Virus record (IMG/VR): IMGVR_UViG_3300034092_001342
Coordinates: 1-40,161 of that record
Direction: 5' to 3' (one strand)
DNA length: 40,161 nt
DNA from: a virus
Part shown: one piece after another, positions 33,095 to 40,161 of the stretch
Layout of the letters: every line of letters begins with the position of its first letter
Numbering within the stretch: the first letter of the stretch is position 1
The notes under the pieces: generated by a model
Databases searched by the model: none
The model's input: the letters and a program-made list of their open reading frames with translations, nothing else
Told to the model about the DNA's origin: nothing
Translations under genes and position numbers: made by a program

Positions 33095-35212
33095 ATGCAA
33101 TTACTTGAATCCAAATCACTTTTAGCCAAATTGATGGCTACCGAAAACTTAGTAGTAGAACAGCGTAATGTTCCTACTGCTTGCTTTGATGTCAAAAATC
33201 GTGTTTTGACAATTCCTGTTTTAGATAAGAATATTTCTGGTTACCTTTATGACCTTTTTGTTGGTCATGAGGTTGGTCATGCACTTTATACTCCTGAATC
33301 TGGCCTTATTCGTGCTAGAGATTTAAAAATCCCACAATCCATTTCAAATGTTATTGAAGATGTTCGTATTGAAAAGAAAGTCAAATACAAATATCCAGGT
33401 CTCCGTTCATCTTTCACAAAAGCATATGTTGAATTAACTCAAAAGAATTTCTTTGGCACTAACGGTGTCGATTTAAACGAATTGAATTTTGTTGACCGAG
33501 TAAATATGCACAGCAAAGGCGGTGCTATGCTTGGTATTCGTTTTAGTGCTGAAGAAAGAAATTTACTCAATGAGATTGAATCTACCGAAAGTTATGATGA
33601 TGTTTTGGTAGTTGCTCAAAAAGTTTTGGCTTTTATGAAACAAAAAGAAGAAGAGCGTAAAGCCAATGCACCAGATTCCGAAGATTATGAAGATGGTGAT
33701 GATGGTGAAGATTTTGCCAATGAATGGGACGATGACTTTGGTGATGAAACCGAAGAAGGTGACGAAACCGAATCTGGCTCAAAACAGGCTTCTGATGATT
33801 ATGATGATGGTGAAGATGAAGATACCGAAATCATTGGTAATGATGACCGTTTTGACCACAAAGAAATAGAACAAGATAATGTTCGTGCTTTCACCGATGA
33901 AGCATTTAAACAAAATGAGAAAAAGTTGTTTGCTGAAAATGCAAGCAATTATATGTATGGTAACATTCCAAAATTTGATATGAAGAAAGGCATTCTATCA
34001 TACAAGGTTTTGTATGCAAAAATTGAAGATGAATATTCTCGCTGGTCATTAAATTTTGACAAAGCAGAAAACGGCCAATATAATAAATTGCGCCGTGATA
34101 CAAACAAGGTAGTTTCCTATCTTGTTAAAGAATTTGAATTGCGTAAAAATGCCGACCAGTTAAAACGTGCATCTACGGCCAAAACTGGTGACCTTGATAT
34201 GAAGAAGATTTTCTCTTATCAATTCAATGATGATATCTTTAAAAAGATTTCGGTGGTGCCGAATGGTAAATCACATGGTCTTGTTATGTTCTTAGACTGG
34301 TCTGGTTCAATGCACGACCATCTTGCAAACACCATGAAACAATTAATCAGTTTGGTAATGTTCTGTAAGAAAGTAAATATTCCATATGATGTATATGCTT
34401 TCGCTTCACCTGAATCGTTTAATGCACACCAGTATGAAATTACACCAAAGAAAGGTGATATTGCAAGTAACCCTTTCTACCTGATGAATCTTTTATCAAG
34501 TAAAATGTCGGCTGGTGAATTTACCAAAGCGGCCAAGATTTTAACATTTATGGCCAATAATCAGCGATACACTCCTACCTTTATGTCTATGGGTGGTACA
34601 CCATTGAATGAAGCAGTTATTGCCGCTATGGAAATTATTCCTGCATTTCAGAAACAATATAAATTACAAGTTGTAAATTCTGTGTTTTTAACTGATGGTG
34701 AAGGCCATTCACTCCGTCAGACTTATGACCAGAATACAGAAGGCAAGTTACACAGGATTGGTAAAGACTATGGCATTAGAGATTTTGGTTTGATTATTCG
34801 TGACCCATTGACCAAGCACCAAGAAATTGTTGATAACATATATAATTGTGCTAGTCATACCGGTGCATATGTCAAGTTATTGAAAGCTCGCACCAATTGT
34901 AATGTGTTAGGTTTTTATGTAATTTCTGGTCGTGAATTTGGTCGTAAGATATATGAATTCTATCCACGCACCGCAAATTATGATACAATCAAGGCTTCAT
35001 TCCGTAAAACTAAATTTGCTGTTGTTACTACGGCTGGCTTTGATGAGTATTATGTTCTCCGTTCTGAAGCATTAGATACAGAAGAAGATAATACTTTTGA
35101 AGTAAAAGAAAATGCCACCACTCGTGGTCTAGTATCTGCGTTTAGTAAGTATGCTGGTGGTCGTGTCGCTAACCGTGTTGTTCTCAACCGATTTATAGGA
35201 ATGATAGCATGA
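33095..35212 (+). CDS. HExxH metallopeptidase-like / VWA domain protein
   Basis: 705 aa, the largest protein here. HEVGH at residues 58-62 is a zinc-metallopeptidase motif; a long acidic region (about 195-255, many Asp/Glu) follows; then a von Willebrand A domain with the MIDAS start DWSGSMHD (Asp401) and a GGTPLNEAV segment near 509 and FLTDGEG near 533. CobT/CoxE-type VWA proteins have a similar acidic-plus-VWA plan and work with AAA+ partners; none is visible here. Similar proteins occur in T4-like aquatic phages as unnamed peptidase/VWA proteins. Own strong promoter. Possible early remodeller of host proteins (inference). Confidence 0.8.
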   Translation: MQLLESKSLLAKLMATENLVVEQRNVPTACFDVKNRVLTIPVLDKNISGYLYDLFVGHEVGHALYTPESGLIRARDLKIPQSISNVIEDVRIEKKVKYKYPGLRSSFTKAYVELTQKNFFGTNGVDLNELNFVDRVNMHSKGGAMLGIRFSAEERNLLNEIESTESYDDVLVVAQKVLAFMKQKEEERKANAPDSEDYEDGDDGEDFANEWDDDFGDETEEGDETESGSKQASDDYDDGEDEDTEIIGNDDRFDHKEIEQDNVRAFTDEAFKQNEKKLFAENASNYMYGNIPKFDMKKGILSYKVLYAKIEDEYSRWSLNFDKAENGQYNKLRRDTNKVVSYLVKEFELRKNADQLKRASTAKTGDLDMKKIFSYQFNDDIFKKISVVPNGKSHGLVMFLDWSGSMHDHLANTMKQLISLVMFCKKVNIPYDVYAFASPESFNAHQYEITPKKGDIASNPFYLMNLLSSKMSAGEFTKAAKILTFMANNQRYTPTFMSMGGTPLNEAVIAAMEIIPAFQKQYKLQVVNSVFLTDGEGHSLRQTYDQNTEGKLHRIGKDYGIRDFGLIIRDPLTKHQEIVDNIYNCASHTGAYVKLLKARTNCNVLGFYVISGREFGRKIYEFYPRTANYDTIKASFRKTKFAVVTTAGFDEYYVLRSEALDTEEDNTFEVKENATTRGLVSAFSKYAGGRVANRVVLNRFIGMIA

Positions 35213-35406
35213 TAGAACAATTAGTATCTTTTTTTGGTGCCCAAGGACACCGCCATGCCGACATATTATTTGTGGCATCGTGTATTATGGCACCGTATGT
35301 TGTGGATTTTTTTAAAGAATCTGATTTATTTAAAACCGAATTTTATAACACCGAAGAAGAAGCAGAAGCGGCTGCTATGAAATATGCTTTTGGAGAAAAT
35401 GAATGA
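35209..35406 (+). CDS. Small protein, 65 aa, unknown
   Basis: ATGA overlap with the VWA gene. Mildly hydrophobic middle (HADILFVASCIMAPYVVDFF) and an acidic C-terminus (NTEEEAEAAAMKYAFGENE). A membrane-associated helix is possible. Overlaps next start by ATGA. Confidence 0.6.
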   Translation: MIEQLVSFFGAQGHRHADILFVASCIMAPYVVDFFKESDLFKTEFYNTEEEAEAAAMKYAFGENE

Positions 35407-35606
35407 AATTATTACATACACAATATGGGCCTGATAGAAAGGCCAATATTTTTCATAATGACCATTGTTATGTTGTTGAGTTGTATATTGGTGACCGTTT
35501 GTATAGAAAGATGAATGTATTAGAAACATTAGTTGATGCTAAACATATGGTTGAAGTATTTTTAAATGAAGGTCGTAACCAACAATTATTGAACGAAAAT
35601 GTCTAA
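35403..35606 (+). CDS. Small protein, 67 aa, unknown
   Basis: MKLLHTQYGPDRKANIFHNDHCYVVELYIGDRLY... is a compact beta-type sequence. Overlaps its neighbours by 4 and 8 bp. No family recognised. Confidence 0.6.
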   Translation: MKLLHTQYGPDRKANIFHNDHCYVVELYIGDRLYRKMNVLETLVDAKHMVEVFLNEGRNQQLLNENV

Positions 35607-35865
35607 TATTATTGAAGCGGATGATTTTGATCCTAAAAGGATCGCTGATGAAATGATTAAACGATGCCTTAATGCCAGAGAATGGAACATTAAGTGTTAT
35701 GTGAAAGAAGAATGGTTTATAAATGGTGTTGTGCCATTTACGATTAGTATGAAAGATGGTTTATATACTTGCAAAGTAATTGCTGCCACGAAATTGGAAG
35801 CACTTAAAAAAGTGGAAGAATATATGCCTGTGATTAAGTTTATTGAAGAAGATAATAATGAATGA
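35599..35865 (+). CDS. Small protein, 88 aa, unknown
   Basis: MSNIIEADDFDPKRIADEMIKRC..., then a basic/hydrophobic alternation (KCYVKEEWFINGVVPFTISMKDGLYTCKV) that suggests a beta sheet and helix. Similar in outline to the 67-aa neighbour (a beta hairpin plus a terminal helix), so they may be distant paralogues; this is only an impression. Confidence 0.6.
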   Translation: MSNIIEADDFDPKRIADEMIKRCLNAREWNIKCYVKEEWFINGVVPFTISMKDGLYTCKVIAATKLEALKKVEEYMPVIKFIEEDNNE

Positions 35866-36139
35866 GAAGCAAAAAGAAGCACTATTGATTTTACAAGAAG
35901 AATGTGCTGAAGTAATCCAAGCTGCATCTAAAGTATTTCGTTTTGGTACAGAATCAAGATGGCCAACCGATGAATCAGGAACTACATTAGAAGAACTGCA
36001 AATGGAAGTTGGTCAAGTATTGGCGATGATTGACATTTTGACAGAACAATGTGTATTATCAGATACCGCCATCAATGCAGCAAGACATTATAAAAAAGAA
36101 AAACTAAAGATTTGGTCAAGCATTTATGACGCAGAATGA
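35858..36139 (+). CDS. MazG-like nucleotide pyrophosphohydrolase
   Basis: 93 aa from ATG 35858, which overlaps the previous stop; an in-frame TTG at 35843 is less likely. LQEECAEVIQAASKVFRFG (about 11-29) has the E-E-x-x-E metal motif of all-alpha NTP pyrophosphatases, and the ELQMEVGQVLAMIDIL helix supplies the second acidic pair. Family members hydrolyse NTPs/dNTPs or lower (p)ppGpp in host cells; the substrate here is unknown. Confidence 0.75.
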   Translation: MNEKQKEALLILQEECAEVIQAASKVFRFGTESRWPTDESGTTLEELQMEVGQVLAMIDILTEQCVLSDTAINAARHYKKEKLKIWSSIYDAE

Positions 36140-36239
36140 TTTGGTTGTCAATTTAAAAAGAATTAGATGTTGGACAACAGCAGATTCTATGGCCAGAAAA
36201 TTGCTTACCGAATTGATACAGGCACTAGGTGGTAAGTAG
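36126..36239 (+). CDS. 37-aa peptide, unknown
   Basis: ATG at 36126 overlaps the end of the MazG-like gene and ends in TAG at 36239, the first base of repeat copy 3. MTQNDLVVNLKRIRCWTTADSMARKLLTELIQALGGK reads as one basic amphipathic helix-rich peptide. No strong SD; tentative. Confidence 0.4.
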   Translation: MTQNDLVVNLKRIRCWTTADSMARKLLTELIQALGGK

Positions 36240-36258
36240 TGTTGCTAAAAAACAACAC
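36239..36258. repeat. 20-bp promoter-linked palindrome, copy 3
   Basis: Identical to copy 2: GTGTTGCTAAAAAACAACAC. It ends 5 nt before the -35 of the promoter at 36264. Compared with copy 2 (15 nt), the spacing differs by 10 bp, about one turn of DNA. Confidence 0.8.
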
Positions 36259-36263
36259 CTTGG

Positions 36264-36291
36264 TTGACACCATCCTTGGTTGTGTTATAAT
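36264..36291 (+). promoter_or_regulatory. Sigma70 promoter
   Basis: TTGACA (36264-36269), 16 bp, TATAAT (36286-36291), both perfect hexamers. Drives the two genes that follow (36318 and 36548). Confidence 0.8.
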
Positions 36292-36317
36292 GGTATTAAA
36301 TTATGGAGATGAATTGA

Positions 36318-36545
36318 GTGAGTGAATTTGATAACATGAGTGTGGCAGAATTACAAGGATATTATTCCGATTTCCACAAAGCAATTTTTAATTTCCGTCC
36401 TCGTTATCATACAACCGAACAATGGTATAATCTTGAATGGTTGAAACACGAAATAAATTCATTACATGACCACATGGATAAAATGAAAGCCACGCCAGCT
36501 GGTCGTGCTCAGTTAGAATCAGAAGGTTGGCAATTTGAGGATTAA
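36318..36545 (+). CDS. Small protein, 75 aa, unknown
   Basis: GTG start at 36318 with GGAG 9 nt upstream (the ATG at 36310 reads into a stop at once). SEFDNMSVAELQGYYSDFHKAIFNFRPRYHTTEQWYNLEWLKHEINSLH... is soluble and helical. First gene after repeat copy 3. Confidence 0.65.
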   Translation: MSEFDNMSVAELQGYYSDFHKAIFNFRPRYHTTEQWYNLEWLKHEINSLHDHMDKMKATPAGRAQLESEGWQFED

Positions 36546-36547
36546 TT

Positions 36548-36883
36548 ATGACGAAATCAGGTGAAAAACTTTTAAAACTTCTTCCACATATCGAAGAATA
36601 CCAAAAATACATTGAGAGCAACTATCAATTTTATAGTAGTAGGTGTGAATACAAAAACGATTTAGGTTTTACTACTGGCTTTGAAGCTGGTAATAAGTAT
36701 GTCAGAATCTTTCATTGGTACGATAGTGGTTCGTCCTTGAAACAAAGAAGTTGCCATTCATTCATCGACTTGAATACTGGTGATATATGGAAAGCGGCAA
36801 GTTGGAAAGCACCAGCTAAAAACTTTCCTCGTGGTAATGTTATACGAAAAGAATATGGTACAATTAGATGGACTGGTTGCTAA
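36548..36883 (+). CDS. Conserved phage hypothetical protein
   Basis: 111 aa. HSFIDLNTGDIWKAASWKAPAKNFPRGNVI (about 69-98) is a pattern I recognise from many tailed phages as a small conserved protein of unknown function. Follows the previous stop by two bases. Confidence 0.75.
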   Translation: MTKSGEKLLKLLPHIEEYQKYIESNYQFYSSRCEYKNDLGFTTGFEAGNKYVRIFHWYDSGSSLKQRSCHSFIDLNTGDIWKAASWKAPAKNFPRGNVIRKEYGTIRWTGC

Positions 36884-36905
36884 TTATATTCACCTGTAGT
36901 ATAAT
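36877..36905 (+). promoter_or_regulatory. Sigma70 promoter candidate
   Basis: TTGCTA (36877-36882), 17 bp, TATAAT (36900-36905), 32 nt before the GTG at 36938. It overlaps the end of the preceding gene. No copy of the 20-bp repeat precedes it. Confidence 0.5.
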
Positions 36906-36937
36906 ATTTTAATTATGTTTATTAATGGAGATTTAAA

Positions 36938-37183
36938 GTGAAGAAGTATCTTATTATGTTATTACCGTTGTTATTACTACCGGCTTGTGCATCAAACCCA
37001 CCAACCGTGGCTGGTGCCGAAAAGGTAGAAAAAATGGAACGCCGTGATGTAATTCGTGGTGTCGGTGAATGTGAAGATGCTGATATGAAACCTTATGTTG
37101 AGTATGTTACACAAACTACTCCTCATGGTAAAGTATTGGTACCAATTAATGTTCATTGTGATCCTAAACGTAAAAAATCTTAA
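36938..37183 (+). CDS. Small lipoprotein
   Basis: 81 aa, GTG start with GGAG 8 nt upstream. Lipobox LLPAC with Cys17 after MKKYLIMLLPLLLLPA. The mature part is charged with two Cys. It could be an outer- or inner-membrane lipoprotein with an envelope role, such as exclusion of other phages (inference). Confidence 0.7.
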   Translation: MKKYLIMLLPLLLLPACASNPPTVAGAEKVEKMERRDVIRGVGECEDADMKPYVEYVTQTTPHGKVLVPINVHCDPKRKKS

Positions 37184-37185
37184 TC

Positions 37186-37572
37186 ATGGACTATAATACA
37201 ATTCTATCGACCTTAGGCATTACACAAGGTCGACTAGAAACAATTATTATCTTTTCGATAATTGCCATTGGTATTGGTATTATCTGTGTAATGTATTGGA
37301 AATTTTTATTGGCAGGTTTCTTTGCGCTTGTGATTATCTTTGTATTCTCACGGTCAGAAGGCACACCTGAACCTCTAAGTGTAATTGCCAAAACTGCACC
37401 GCCTGTGGTGATTGATGAAACGCCACCACCAAAGGTAGAAGTAAAACCTGAACCTGTGCAACCTGTTGTGGCACAGATAAGTAAAGAACAAAAAGAGTTT
37501 ATGGAAGATTGTTTATCGTTAGCTGACAAAAAATCAATTTGCGAGGAATTATGGAAACAACGCTCACAGTAA
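37186..37572 (+). CDS. Two-span membrane protein with Pro-rich tail
   Basis: 128 aa. Two hydrophobic spans (about 19-36 and 40-55), then a Pro/Val/Glu-rich linker (PPVVIDETPPPKVEVKPEPVQPVV) and a charged helix. Looks like an inner-membrane protein with a periplasmic or cytoplasmic extension. Unknown function; follows the lipoprotein gene directly. Confidence 0.65.
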   Translation: MDYNTILSTLGITQGRLETIIIFSIIAIGIGIICVMYWKFLLAGFFALVIIFVFSRSEGTPEPLSVIAKTAPPVVIDETPPPKVEVKPEPVQPVVAQISKEQKEFMEDCLSLADKKSICEELWKQRSQ

Positions 37573-37631
37573 TACTAGTTATTATTTCTATTATCTTGGT
37601 AGCATACACCTTTCACACCTATACATTATGA
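37551..37631 (+). CDS. 26-aa membrane peptide
   Basis: ATG 37551 with GCGAGGAA upstream; overlaps the preceding gene's end and the next gene's start (ATGA). METTLTVILVIISIILVAYTFHTYTL is a single transmembrane helix. Very small, so tentative, but the junctions fit the local style. Confidence 0.4.
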   Translation: METTLTVILVIISIILVAYTFHTYTL

Positions 37632-38206
37632 CCGAAGAACAAACGAAACATCTGACGGATCTCGTTAACAAAACAACCAAGCGAGCTCCGTCTTTTGCCA
37701 TGATGCTCAATCATGTCATGCCAATCCATGAACCATTGATTGTAGAAACTGGTTGTGCCAGACAAGAAAACAATTTTGAAGGTGATGGTATGTCTACCAC
37801 CATCTTTGATACTTTCATTGACTATCATGGTGGTGAATTCTATTCAGTAGATATTAATTCTGAGAATGTTCGGTTTGCCGCTTCTACAGCCAAGAAAGCC
37901 AATCTGACTTGTTCCGATTCGGTAAAGTTTCTATACAACCAATCTAAAGTATGGGTATCACAGAATCGTAAGATTGACTTACTCTATTTGGATTCATTTG
38001 ACTTTGACATGAACAAACCACATCCATCATCACTACATCACATCTTTGAATTGACCGCTATTATGCCGTGCCTCAGAGAAGGTACCATGGTCTGTGTTGA
38101 TGATAACTTTGACACCGTTGGCAAAGGTGAGTATGTAAAACAATTTATGGATTTGATTGGCAAAGAAAGAATATATACTGGTTACCAATGGGTGTGGAAA
38201 CTATAG
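37628..38206 (+). CDS. Class I methyltransferase-like protein
   Basis: 192 aa. VETGCARQ (about 37-44) is motif I, EFYSVDINSENVRFA (about 69-83) motif II, and LLYLDSFDFD (about 117-126) the post-II strand with Asp. The fold is that of Methyltransf_24-type enzymes; the related protein at 5573 lies in the glycan cassette. Substrate unknown. Confidence 0.75.
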   Translation: MTEEQTKHLTDLVNKTTKRAPSFAMMLNHVMPIHEPLIVETGCARQENNFEGDGMSTTIFDTFIDYHGGEFYSVDINSENVRFAASTAKKANLTCSDSVKFLYNQSKVWVSQNRKIDLLYLDSFDFDMNKPHPSSLHHIFELTAIMPCLREGTMVCVDDNFDTVGKGEYVKQFMDLIGKERIYTGYQWVWKL

Positions 38207-38215
38207 GAGAATAAC

Positions 38216-38446
38216 ATGACCACTTTCAATACAACAAAGTTTGTAGACGAAGCACCGTATCATCCTGGTTACGAAGGTGTCATACCAGATACTCAACTGA
38301 AATTAGATTTACCCAACACCGAAGAACAGAACTCTTTACTCCGCAAACGGATCCTTGAACTAGAAAAAGAACTAGAAGAATACCGTTCCTTTAAAACTCG
38401 CCACTCTAACACAGCACAAGGCATTATTGACTTTTTAAGAACATGA
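38216..38446 (+). CDS. Coiled-coil small protein
   Basis: 76 aa. A flexible N-terminus (FNTTKFVDEAPYHPGYEGVIPDTQL) and a C-terminal coiled coil (NSLLRKRILELEKELEEYRSF). GGAGAATAAC precedes ATG. Function unknown. Confidence 0.65.
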   Translation: MTTFNTTKFVDEAPYHPGYEGVIPDTQLKLDLPNTEEQNSLLRKRILELEKELEEYRSFKTRHSNTAQGIIDFLRT

Positions 38447-38613
38447 TTACATTTTTTGGCATTTTTGGAATACTCATCACCATACTTGTGGCAGTACCAG
38501 CAACTCTGATTGCTATTGCCACCCTTATCGAACATCCAATCCGAACCATTCTTGCTCTATGGTTGGACCTCATTGAAACTTACAAAAACCTCTGGTATAA
38601 TATAACGAAGTAA
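38443..38613 (+). CDS. 56-aa membrane protein
   Basis: ATG 38443 overlaps the previous stop (ATGA). MITFFGIFGILITILVAVPATLIAIATLI is a long hydrophobic segment, then a basic/aromatic tail (HPIRTILALWLDLIETYKNLWYNITK). It could be a single long or two short spans. The promoter at 38573 lies in its 3' end. Confidence 0.55.
   Translation: MITFFGIFGILITILVAVPATLIAIATLIEHPIRTILALWLDLIETYKNLWYNITK
38573..38601 (+). promoter_or_regulatory. Extended -10 sigma70 promoter
   Basis: TTGAAA (38573-38578), 17 bp, TATAAT (38596-38601) preceded by TGG, so it has an extended -10. It lies in the 3' end of the 56-aa gene and would serve the small genes from 38638 onward. Confidence 0.55.
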
Positions 38614-38637
38614 ACCAGCGAAACGCATCACCATATT

Positions 38638-38754
38638 ATGGCGAAACCATTCCTAGTACCTCTCGTATTCCTCTGCGTTTCCGCCGCATCCCGGCCAGCG
38701 CTTCCGAAAGGTTCCAATAACCATTCTCAGAAGCCACTGAGCCACACTAAATGA
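38638..38754 (+). CDS. 38-aa secreted/membrane peptide
   Basis: ATG 38638, stop TGA at 38752 overlapping the next ATG (38751). MAKPFLVPLVFLCVSAASRPA looks like a short signal peptide, followed by a polar tail (LPKGSNNHSQKPLSHTK). No SD is seen, and the codons are GC-rich compared with most of the window, so it is tentative. Confidence 0.35.
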   Translation: MAKPFLVPLVFLCVSAASRPALPKGSNNHSQKPLSHTK

Positions 38755-38906
38755 AACTACTACACATATTCCAATACTGGACCGATACAGCACTCTGGTT
38801 CAAACCAAAATTCTGGTACTATAACGAAATCACTCCCAAAGGATTCCGATTATTCACTCTTTGTGGTATTTGCTTCGTCTTTGACCGACCAGAGATATCC
38901 ATATGA
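38751..38906 (+). CDS. 51-aa peptide, unknown
   Basis: ATG 38751 overlaps the preceding stop. MKLLHIFQYWTDTALWFKPKFWYYNEITPKGFRLFTLCGICFVFDRPEISI is aromatic-rich, perhaps membrane-associated at its C-terminus. Coupled junction to the upstream peptide; no SD. Tentative. Confidence 0.4.
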   Translation: MKLLHIFQYWTDTALWFKPKFWYYNEITPKGFRLFTLCGICFVFDRPEISI

Positions 38907-38909
38907 AGC

Positions 38910-39383
38910 ATGGAAGAAAATAAGAAATCGAATACTGCCAAAGGCCGACATAGTTTCGATGCCGATATAGGTGGAACTCTGGTACCTTTCCTTAACAGAA
39001 ACATATCAGAATATCCCACAGAGGCAGGCGCAGTTAAATTTGAACTGGTACCCGTAACTCAACAAAAAGACTTGATGATTAACCATGCTAGGATGTATGC
39101 CCAGCAGGAATACGATAGAATCATGGAACTGGTCTCTGTATTACAAAAACAGGCTGATGATATTAAACGCAGATTAAATGTCACGGATGCTGTTCATGCC
39201 GCTGTGTACCAGTTTTCACCAGTAATGGGTCATACCTATTGGTTAGTATGGGACAAAAGAAAGCAACACATACTCCTCACACAGAATGGTCCAAACGATT
39301 GGTCAAGTGGTACACCTGAAGATTATGAATATCAGACACAGGTAAAGTATATGGGTGACCACACATGGATGGAAATAGTTTAA
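38910..39383 (+). CDS. Conserved phage protein, DUF2452-like
   Basis: 157 aa. A helix-rich middle (INHARMYAQQEYDRIMELVSVLQKQADDIKRRL) followed by AVYQFSPVMGHTYWLVWDKRKQHILLTQNGPNDWSS resembles the F-x-P-x-x-G-x-x-Y segment of DUF2452 proteins. Assignment is by eye only. Function unknown. Confidence 0.6.
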   Translation: MEENKKSNTAKGRHSFDADIGGTLVPFLNRNISEYPTEAGAVKFELVPVTQQKDLMINHARMYAQQEYDRIMELVSVLQKQADDIKRRLNVTDAVHAAVYQFSPVMGHTYWLVWDKRKQHILLTQNGPNDWSSGTPEDYEYQTQVKYMGDHTWMEIV

Positions 39384-39407
39384 TATAAGAAAGGACTTTC
39401 ATACAAT

Positions 39408-39515
39408 ATGAATATAACAACTGATGTATCCGGTAAATGGGTACCAATCCAAGATGTTCTAAAACTCTTAGAACGAATACAAGAACTGGAGAAACAAATC
39501 TATGGATCCCGTTAA
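39408..39515 (+). CDS. 35-aa conserved phage peptide
   Basis: ATG 39408 with AAAGGAC upstream. NITTDVSGKWVPIQDVLKLLERIQELEKQIY is a short beta plus helix pattern I associate with small phage proteins. Overlaps the next start. Confidence 0.5.
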   Translation: MNITTDVSGKWVPIQDVLKLLERIQELEKQIYGSR

Positions 39516-39651
39516 ACTGTATAGAGAACGCTTCTGGAATCTTTGGATCTTCCTGAAAAAAATTTTTATAATTGAAAGCTCCTGTAATGGTAATTGCCGC
39601 CAAGGTAGGGACTGTAATTGTGGCCTGAAAAAAAATCCTCCAGTCCAATGA
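39502..39651 (+). CDS. 49-aa Cys-motif peptide
   Basis: ATG 39502 overlaps the end of the 35-aa gene. N-terminal aromatic/hydrophobic segment (FWNLWIFLKKIFII) and then CNGNCRQGRDCNCG, a C-x3-C-x2-GR-x-C-x-C motif reminiscent of tiny phage proteins. Its role is unknown. ATGA to the next gene supports translation. Confidence 0.5.
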   Translation: MDPVKLYRERFWNLWIFLKKIFIIESSCNGNCRQGRDCNCGLKKNPPVQ

Positions 39652-39860
39652 TACTAAAAAGAATAATTACTCATATAGCCAAGTGGGACTCCGAGAAAGA
39701 TTCTTGGTGGGTAGGCCATATAGAAGATTTTTCTTGGACCGACATGAAAGACATTGAAGTATCACCACGAATGAAATTTGAAGAAGCCTTAGACTGGATT
39801 ATAAAATACGATATGGAAAATTCGAAATCCTGCTTGGAGGCTGGAAAAATAAAAAATTGA
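39648..39860 (+). CDS. Small protein, 70 aa, unknown
   Basis: ATG 39648 overlaps the previous stop (an in-frame GTG/TTG start 10 codons earlier is less likely). MILKRIITHIAKWDSEKDSWWVGHIEDFSWTDMKDIEVSPRMKFEEALDWIIKYD... is soluble, acidic and aromatic. Last credible gene of the window. Confidence 0.6.
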   Translation: MILKRIITHIAKWDSEKDSWWVGHIEDFSWTDMKDIEVSPRMKFEEALDWIIKYDMENSKSCLEAGKIKN

Positions 39861-40161
39861 AAAAAAGAGTTTGACCTGGTGGAGCTTTTTTAGCTTATCA
39901 CTATACTATGGCCCTCCCGCCCTTACACCATATAGTCGTTTTCATAGCAGCCCTCCGAGCAAGACCAGGCAAGGCGCTGTATAGCACTCCCGAAGCACTC
40001 CGAAGCAGTCCCCATACGGCTCTGGCACCACGCCCATCCAGTATCCCACCCAATCCCCACACGGCTCCCAGAGCCACTCCGAAACCCTCCGAGCCGTACC
40101 ACCTCTAAGCGCCATCGTGCGTCCTCGTGAACCCCGACCAATAGTCCAGCCGGCCGGTCAA
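39861..40161. other. Gene-free C-rich segment
   Basis: About 300 nt without a convincing gene. The first 50 nt are AT-rich; from about 39910 the + strand becomes C-rich and GC-rich, unlike the rest. It has an imperfect direct repeat (TCCCCAxACGGCTC at 40009-40031 and 40054-40076) and three CACTCC(C)GAA units (39985, 39996, 40075). Open frames exist on both strands (for example 39908-40108 +), but they have no SD and biased composition. It might be a regulatory or replication segment, or foreign or chimeric assembly sequence. Confidence 0.5.

Noticed and set aside
39871-39907. TTGACC and TATACT as a promoter
   Set aside because: The spacer is 25 bp, too long for sigma70.
39908-40108. 66-codon + strand frame in the C-rich end
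   Set aside because: No ribosome site, Pro/Ala-rich product explained by base composition, and an equally long opposite-strand frame covers it.

Overview
The window is an AT-rich, tightly packed piece of a tailed-phage genome. Every gene I can support lies on the + strand, with ATGA or TAATG junctions almost throughout. The replication genes place it among T4-like myoviruses: a gp41-type helicase, a gp61-type primase, an RNase H/FEN nuclease, NrdA/NrdB and ThyX. Numerous small genes look like those of T4-like phages of cyanobacteria and other aquatic bacteria. A two-component spanin implies a Gram-negative host. Consensus sigma70 promoters (TTGACA/TATAAT type) and T4 late-type TATAAATA boxes imply an early/late programme like T4's. 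The host cannot be named from the sequence. No tRNA, rRNA, CRISPR, IS element or integrase was seen.

Layout. 1-3741: helicase (5' end cut by the window), a DUF4338/DruA-like protein and a large unknown. 4030-10108: an overlapping cassette of glycosyltransferases, a methyltransferase-like protein, a sugar epimerase and an HtrL/YibB-like protein, probably for glycan decoration. 10109-19843: late region opened by a TATAAATA promoter. Several proteins here start with an IPIII-like capsid-targeting peptide (M-K-x-F-K-x-F-x-x-E). They carry a ligase-like nucleotidyltransferase (DUF6267), an NMNAT-like domain fused to a P-loop kinase, and small basic domains (DUF6321, DUF5872). Two long modular, acidic-linker proteins and a virion structural protein lie between them. 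19845-24639: lysis and envelope module (nested spanins, secreted SNase nuclease, lipoprotein, GH19 endolysin, holin candidates, small secreted proteins). 24665-31953: nucleotide and DNA metabolism (primase, ThyX, NrdA, NrdB, GIY-YIG nuclease, RNase H, DUF6433). 31954-39860: early-type accessory region of small genes, with a large HExxH+VWA protein, a MazG-like protein and a methyltransferase. Three copies of a 20-bp element sit just upstream of sigma70 promoters here. 39861-40161: a C-rich stretch without a credible gene.

The most interesting points are the capsid-targeted enzyme set at 10218-19843, which suggests the virion carries and injects nucleotide-modifying enzymes, and the repeated 20-bp element phased with three early promoters. 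Family assignments come from motif recognition only; no searches were run.
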